From Palleronia sediminis (lineage in GTDB: Bacteria; Pseudomonadota; Alphaproteobacteria; Rhodobacterales; Rhodobacteraceae), in NCBI RefSeq assembly GCF_004358695.1, contig NZ_SNAA01000003.1, forward strand, positions 62,001-126,000: 64,000 nucleotides of DNA, in the 5' to 3' direction. Positions 59,909 through 64,000 of the stretch are shown here, one piece after another. Below the pieces are notes generated by a model. The model was given only the letters and a program-made list of their open reading frames with translations, was not told the DNA's origin and ran no database searches. The first letter of the stretch is position 1. Each line of letters begins with the position of its first letter. The translations under genes and the position numbers were made by a program.

Positions 59909-60694
59909 ATGGCAGCAGATCAGGCGGCAACGCTCGTCGAGGCCGGCGCGGATCACGGCGGCAGCGGGCTGAACATTCACCCCATGGATCAGTTCGTGAT
60001 CCAGCCGCTGTTCTCCGATGGCCCGGTCGGCATGTTCACCGTGACCAACGCGACGCTGTGGATGGCGCTTGCGGTCCTGTGCACCGTGCTGCTGCTCGTG
60101 GTCGGATCGCGCGGCCGCGCGGTCGTGCCGGGGCGCGCGCAATCGGTGGCCGAGCTGTCCTATGGCTTCATCTACAAGATGGTCGAGGACGTGTCCGGCA
60201 AGGAGGGGGTCAAGTATTTCCCCTATATCATGACGCTGTTCATGTTCATCGTGCTGGCCAACATGCTGGCGCTCCTGCCCATGTCATTCGCGCCCACGTC
60301 GCATATTGCGGTGACGGCGGTGCTGGCGCTGTTCGTCTTTCTCGGCGTCACGATCCTCGGTTTCGTCAAGCATGGCGTCGGTTTCCTCGGCCTGTTCTGG
60401 GTCAGCTCGGCGCCGCTGGTGCTGCGTCCGATCCTCGCCATCATCGAGTTGATCTCGTATTTCGTCCGCCCAGTCAGCCACTCCATCCGACTTGCCGGCA
60501 ACATCATGGCCGGTCACGCGGTGCTCAAGGTGTTCGCAGGCTTTGCCGGCGCGCTCGGGATCTTTGCCTTCGTTCCGGTGCTGGCGATCACGGCGATCTA
60601 TGCGCTCGAGCTGCTCGTGGCCTTCATTCAGGCCTACGTCTTTACCATCCTCACCTGCGTGTACCTAAAGGACGCGCTGCATCCCTCGCACTGA
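59909..60694 (+). CDS. atpB: ATP synthase F0 subunit a
   Basis: The 261-residue membrane protein has about five to six helices and the stator arginine R194 in [13 protein letters not shown], which faces the c-ring and is essential for proton flow. The [12 protein letters not shown] element is typical of subunit a. Full length. It lies between atpI and atpE. Confidence 0.97.
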   Translation: MAADQAATLVEAGADHGGSGLNIHPMDQFVIQPLFSDGPVGMFTVTNATLWMALAVLCTVLLLVVGSRGRAVVPGRAQSVAELSYGFIYKMVEDVSGKEGVKYFPYIMTLFMFIVLANMLALLPMSFAPTSHIAVTAVLALFVFLGVTILGFVKHGVGFLGLFWVSSAPLVLRPILAIIELISYFVRPVSHSIRLAGNIMAGHAVLKVFAGFAGALGIFAFVPVLAITAIYALELLVAFIQAYVFTILTCVYLKDALHPSH

Positions 60695-60745
60695 CGCCGG
60701 GCCAAAGCCCCCGTCGCGACAACTTCCAGTAAAGGAGAGACGATC

Positions 60746-60982
60746 ATGGAAGGCGATATTGCAAACATGGGTCAATTCATCGGCGCCGGCCTCGCCGCCA
60801 TCGGTTCGGGCGCCGCCGCCATCGGTGTGGGCCACGTCGCGGGCAACTTCCTGTCGGGTGCGCTGCGCAACCCGTCGGCCGCCGCTGGCCAGACCGCCAC
60901 GCTCTTCATCGGCATCGCCTTCGCCGAAGCGCTGGGGATCTTCTCGTTCCTCGTCGCGCTTCTGCTGATGTTCGCCGTCTGA
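60746..60982 (+). CDS. atpE: ATP synthase F0 subunit c
   Basis: The 78-residue protein has two helices: the glycine-rich first ([23 protein letters not shown]) and the second with the proton-carrying E61 ([12 protein letters not shown]), joined by the RNPSAAAGQ loop. There are 10-15 copies per ring, so expression must exceed that of the neighbours. A strong hairpin follows in the gap before atpF'. GGAGAG precedes the ATG. Confidence 0.98.
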   Translation: MEGDIANMGQFIGAGLAAIGSGAAAIGVGHVAGNFLSGALRNPSAAAGQTATLFIGIAFAEALGIFSFLVALLLMFAV

Positions 60983-61002
60983 TACGACCTGACGTCTCTG
61001 CC

Positions 61003-61031
61003 ACCGGGCGGGCCCTTTCGGCCCGTCCGGT
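61003..61031 (+). other. Intercistronic hairpin between atpE and atpF'
   Basis: ACCGGGCGGGCC (61003-61014) pairs with GGCCCGTCCGGT (61020-61031), one G-T wobble, loop CTTTC. No T-run follows. It may protect the upstream atpE mRNA end and so raise subunit c yield. Confidence 0.6.
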
Positions 61032-61059
61032 CCGTTGACCGGACATCAGGAGGGGGCCG

Positions 61060-61608
61060 ATGGCTACCGATACCACTCAATCCGTTCTGGGCGAGGGCGA
61101 AGCGACCGCCAGCGGTATGCCCCAGCTCGACTTTTCGACATTCCCCAACCAGATCTTCTGGCTGCTGCTGGCGCTGGTCTCGATCTATTTCGTCCTGACC
61201 CGCCTCGCGCTGCCGCGCATCAGCGGTGTCCTGGCGGAACGGCAGGGAACCATCACCAACGATATCGCCGCCGCCGAAGAGCTCAAGCTCAAGGCCGGAG
61301 AGGCCGAGAAAAGCTATGACAAGGCGCTGGCCGATGCCCGCGCCGAGGCGAACCGCATCGCCGAAGAGAACCGCGCCGAGATGCAGGGCGAACTCGACGC
61401 CGCCATGAAACGCGCCGATGCCGAGATTTCCGCGCAGCAGCAGGAAAGCGAGGCGCGCATCGCCGAGATCCGCGACAGCGCCATGGCGAACGTGGAACAG
61501 GTGGCCAAGGAAACCGCGCGTGCGCTGGTCGAGGCGCTTGGCGGCAATCCCGAGGCGGCGAATATCGACGCCAAGGTCGAAACCCGTGTGAAAGGGCAGG
61601 CATCATGA
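61060..61608 (+). CDS. atpF': ATP synthase F0 subunit b'
   Basis: The 182-residue protein has a short N-terminus, one membrane helix ([23 protein letters not shown], about residues 32-54) and a long acidic helical stalk. It is the second b-type subunit (b', formerly AtpX) of photosynthetic-type ATP synthases, kept in Rhodobacteraceae. It pairs with b to form the peripheral stalk. GGAGGGGG precedes the ATG. The stop overlaps atpF by ATGA. Confidence 0.94.
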   Translation: MATDTTQSVLGEGEATASGMPQLDFSTFPNQIFWLLLALVSIYFVLTRLALPRISGVLAERQGTITNDIAAAEELKLKAGEAEKSYDKALADARAEANRIAEENRAEMQGELDAAMKRADAEISAQQQESEARIAEIRDSAMANVEQVAKETARALVEALGGNPEAANIDAKVETRVKGQAS

Positions 61609-62159
61609 TCCGTCATCTCGCGATCCTCGCCGTCCTTCCGATGCCGGCATTCGCGGCCTCCGGCCCGTTCTTCTCGCTGAACAACACCGATTTCGTGGTC
61701 AGCCTCGGCTTCCTGATTTTTCTGGGGGTCCTGCTGTACTACAAGGTTCCGCGCACGGTCTTTTCGATGCTCGACAACCGCGCCGAGTCGATCCGCAAGG
61801 ATCTGGCGGAGGCGCGCGAGCTGCGCGAAGAGGCCCAGACGCTGCTGGCCTCCTACGAGCGCAAGCAGAAGGATGTCCAGAACCAGGCCGACCGCATCGT
61901 CGCATCGGCTCGGGACGAGGCACGGGCCAATGCCGACAAGGCCAAGGCCGATCTCCAGACCTCGGTCGACCGCCGCCTTGCCGCCGCACGCGACCAGATC
62001 CAGTCGGCCGAGGATCAGGCCGTGCGGGACGTGCGCAACCGCGCGGTGCGTGTCGCGGTCGAGGCCGCGCGCGAGGCGCTGCGCGAGCAGTCCGATGCCG
62101 AACGCCAGAACCGCCTGATCGACCAGGCGATCGAGACGGTGGGCGCCAAGCTGCACTAG
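61605..62159 (+). CDS. atpF: ATP synthase F0 subunit b
   Basis: The 184-residue protein has a cleavable-looking or membrane N-terminus ([20 protein letters not shown]), a second hydrophobic segment ([24 protein letters not shown]) and a long charged helix (about 50-165) that forms the stator. Last gene of the F0 operon; a strong terminator follows. It is translationally coupled to atpF'. Confidence 0.95.
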   Translation: MIRHLAILAVLPMPAFAASGPFFSLNNTDFVVSLGFLIFLGVLLYYKVPRTVFSMLDNRAESIRKDLAEARELREEAQTLLASYERKQKDVQNQADRIVASARDEARANADKAKADLQTSVDRRLAAARDQIQSAEDQAVRDVRNRAVRVAVEAAREALREQSDAERQNRLIDQAIETVGAKLH

Positions 62160-62182
62160 GCGGCGTTCCGGCGTGACCGATC

Positions 62183-62214
62183 GAAAGGCCCGCGGCGACG
62201 CGGGCCTTTCTTCG
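62183..62214 (+). terminator. Terminator of the F0 operon
   Basis: GAAAGGCCCGCG (62183-62194) pairs perfectly with CGCGGGCCTTTC (62199-62210), GCGA tetraloop, followed by TTCGTT. It is 23 bases after the atpF stop. Confidence 0.85.
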
Positions 62215-62244
62215 TTCCGGCCATCGCGATTGCCCCGCGGCACG

Positions 62245-62274
62245 AAAAAGGCCCGCATCCTGGGGATGCGGGCC
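62245..62274 (-). terminator. Terminator of the OmpA lipoprotein gene
   Basis: On the minus strand, a stem GGCCCGCATCC/GGATGCGGGCC (62250-62274, loop of three) is followed by TTTTT. It is 25 bases after the stop at 62299. Confidence 0.9.
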
Positions 62275-62298
62275 TCGATCTCTGGGCTGGCCGGCCTG

Positions 62299-62961
62299 TC
62301 AGCGGTTGTTCGGCGTAATGACGATCTGCACGCGCCGGTTCTGCGCCCGGCCCTCGGGGGTGAGATTCGAGGCGATGGGCTGCCGCTCGCCAAAGCCGAC
62401 GGCGTTGACGCGCCGCTGCTGCACGCCGTTCTGGACGAGGATATTGGCGACCGAGGCTGCGCGCTGTTGCGACAGGTTCTCGTTATAGGCGGCCGAGCCG
62501 GTGTTGTCGGTATGGCCCTGCACCGTGACCGAGCTCGACGGATACTTGATGAGGTTGCGCGCCAGCGTCATCAGGTCCGATTGCAGCGTCGGCGCGACCG
62601 TCGCGCTATCGACGCGGAACAGGATATCCTGCGGCATCCGCACGATAAGCTGGTTGCCGGTGTTGATGACCTCGATCCGGCCATCGGCAAAGCCCGATCT
62701 CAGGTCGCGCGCCTGCGCGTCGAGAAAGGCGCCGCCCGCGGCACCCGCGCCGCCCACCAGCGCCGCGCCGATGGCGGCGTTGCGCAGACGCTCGCCCTGG
62801 TTGTCGGCACCGCGCGAGGCGCCGAGCCCGGCGCCCAGCACCGCACCGGCCAGTGCGCCGGTCTGGGTGCGCGAGAACTCGCCCGTGTTCTGGTTGACGC
62901 AGGCACCGAGCGCGAGGAGCGCGGCGCTGCCGAGGAGAAGCGGAATCTTCAGAAGGGTCAT
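62299..62961 (-). CDS. OmpA-family lipoprotein with glycine zipper
   Basis: The 220-residue protein has a lipobox LGAC (Cys21), a glycine-zipper region (TGALAGAVLGAGLGASRG, AAIGAALVGGAGAAGGAF) and a C-terminal OmpA domain (about 100-215) with the peptidoglycan-binding QGHTDNTGSAAYN and NRRVQIVI motifs. It links the outer membrane to the cell wall. GAGG lies before the ATG at 62961. Full length for this YiaD-like group. Confidence 0.93.
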   Translation of the reverse strand: MTLLKIPLLLGSAALLALGACVNQNTGEFSRTQTGALAGAVLGAGLGASRGADNQGERLRNAAIGAALVGGAGAAGGAFLDAQARDLRSGFADGRIEVINTGNQLIVRMPQDILFRVDSATVAPTLQSDLMTLARNLIKYPSSSVTVQGHTDNTGSAAYNENLSQQRAASVANILVQNGVQQRRVNAVGFGERQPIASNLTPEGRAQNRRVQIVITPNNR

Positions 62962-63065
62962 GATAGCCTCAAGACGATAAGGGATGCACATCCTGAGGTG
63001 AGTCTTAGGCCCCGCGACAGAAAAACCCAACGCGAATCGCGCGCTCGGCGGGGCTTTGCCAAGGG

Positions 63066-63932
63066 TCAGCCGGTCCCGAAGCCGGTCGAGGCCGCCTCAT
63101 GCGCAAGGATGGCGCGCTTGACCGGCAGGCCCCAGTGATAGCCGCCGAGCCCGCCGGTCGCGCGGATGGCGCGGTGGCAGGGGATCAGCAGCGATACGGG
63201 ATTGCGCCCGACCGCCGTGCCGACGGCCCGCACCGCGCGGGGTGCGCCGATCGCACCGGCGATCTCGCCATAGGTGGTGACATGGCCGGTGGGAATCCGC
63301 AGCAGAGCCTCCCACACCTTGATCTGAAAGGGCGCGCCGATGAGGTGCAGCCGCGTCTCGGCCGGCCGCCCGTCGAGCGTCGCGGCAAAGCCTTCGATAT
63401 GGGGGGCGAGCGCGGCGGCATCCTCGACAAAGCGTGCATTCGGCCAACGGCCGCAGAGATCCCGCATGGCCGCCTCGGGGCCGGTTTCCGCGGTAAAGGC
63501 AAGCCCGCACAGCCCCCGGTCGGTCGCCATGGCGATCATCGGGCCAAAGGGGCCGTCGGCGCTTGCGTGGCGGATCGTCAGCCCCGCGCCCTTGCGCGCA
63601 TAGTCGCCGGGGCTCATCGCCTCCCAGCGCAGGAACAGGTCGTGCAGACGCCCCGTCCCCGAAAGCCCCGTCTCGTCCGCGGTGGCCAGCGTCGTGAACC
63701 GCGCGTCGAGCAGCGCCTTGGCATGGCCCAGCGTCAGGTATTGCTGGAACCGCTTGGGACTGATCCCCGCCCAGCGCGAAAAGACGCGCTGGAAATGGGC
63801 GGGGCTGAGGTTCATCTCGTCGGCGATCTGGTCGAGGCTGAGATCGCGCCCCGCGTCGAGACGCTCGATGGCGCGGCGCATGAGGGGCCAGTAATAGCCC
63901 TGTTCGAGCGGGGGGGCGGGATGAGCAACCAT
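63066..63932 (-). CDS. AraC-type HTH fused to O6-alkylguanine-DNA alkyltransferase (Ada-like)
   Basis: The 288-residue protein has an AraC-type HTH region at about 15-115 (DLSLDQIADEMNLSPAHFQRVFSRWAGISPKRFQQYLTLGHAKALL) and a methyltransferase domain with the alkyl-accepting C252 in IPCHRAI. The N-terminal zinc domain with the first acceptor cysteine of E. coli Ada is missing, so it cannot sense methylphosphotriesters in the same way. It repairs O6-methylguanine and may regulate DNA repair genes. I chose ATG 63932. Confidence 0.92.
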   Translation of the reverse strand: MVAHPAPPLEQGYYWPLMRRAIERLDAGRDLSLDQIADEMNLSPAHFQRVFSRWAGISPKRFQQYLTLGHAKALLDARFTTLATADETGLSGTGRLHDLFLRWEAMSPGDYARKGAGLTIRHASADGPFGPMIAMATDRGLCGLAFTAETGPEAAMRDLCGRWPNARFVEDAAALAPHIEGFAATLDGRPAETRLHLIGAPFQIKVWEALLRIPTGHVTTYGEIAGAIGAPRAVRAVGTAVGRNPVSLLIPCHRAIRATGGLGGYHWGLPVKRAILAHEAASTGFGTG

Positions 63933-64000
63933 GACACCGAGCCTATCCGCCCGCTGCATCGGCCGCGACCCGGAACCTGCGCCAACGGCTTGCCTCGGCG

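Overview
The window is ordinary-looking chromosome from a high-GC alphaproteobacterium, most likely a member of the Rhodobacteraceae (Roseobacter/Rhodobacter group). The pointers are an F-type ATP synthase split into two distant operons (atpHAGDC at 43.2-48.2 kb; atpI-B-E-F'-F at 59.6-62.2 kb) with a duplicated b-type subunit, ThyX as thymidylate synthase, the division regulator MipZ, an intracellular-type PHB depolymerase next to class I PHA synthase, phasin and PhaR, and several small families typical of this group (DUF1194, DUF2125, DUF1328, DUF2177). Coding density is very high, many genes overlap by ATGA/GTGA, and no gap exceeds 300 bases. I saw no rRNA, tRNA, CRISPR array, prophage or insertion sequence.

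Layout. 0-6.7 kb: 3' part of galU, aspartate aminotransferase, an XRE regulator coupled to sdhE, a MarR-like regulator, a DUF1194 protein, glyoxalase I, thyX and an SDR. 6.7-10.9 kb: MscS channel and a sodium:solute symporter divergent from a LamB-type porin, probably a carbohydrate uptake pair. 10.9-16.3 kb: small membrane and secreted proteins, cold-shock protein, ArsC/Spx-like protein, thrS and two coupled hydrolases. 16.3-21.1 kb: PHA cluster phaZ <> phaC-phaP-phaR, with a PhaR-type operator inside the phaP promoter. 21.1-24.6 kb: apt, a glutamine amidotransferase and a glutamine-synthetase-like ligase in one overlapping operon, convergent with mtnP, which suggests polyamine by-product recycling. 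24.9-34.6 kb: SulP transporter, small lipoproteins, lepA, cytochrome b561, esterase, glyA, nadK, DUF2125 and a ChaC-like cyclotransferase.

34.7-41.3 kb: a MotA/TolQ-like channel plus a MotB-like protein with a coiled coil of about 500 residues and an OmpA domain, then an M23 peptidase and clpA. 41.5-43.1 kb: gloB and a methyltransferase. 43.2-50.1 kb: F1 operon, an H-type lectin gene, a membrane protein and mipZ. 50.3-55.4 kb: the translation/secretion block ffh, GNAT, chorismate mutase, rpsP, rimM, DUF1328, trmD, rplS, rpmE on the minus strand. 55.5-59.4 kb: azoreductase-like flavoprotein, DoxX, LysR, two tandem paralogous mini-genes and an ArsR regulator. 59.6-64 kb: F0 operon, an OmpA lipoprotein and an AraC/Ogt fusion.

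There is no obvious dedicated defence or secretion system. The items I consider most worth following are the stator-like pair with the long coiled coil, the tandem secreted mini-proteins with their repeat-bearing upstream region, the intercistronic hairpins of the two atp operons, the apt/GATase/GS/mtnP grouping, and a small coupled ORF that runs through the rpsP terminator into rimM. All calls come from reading the sequence without database searches.
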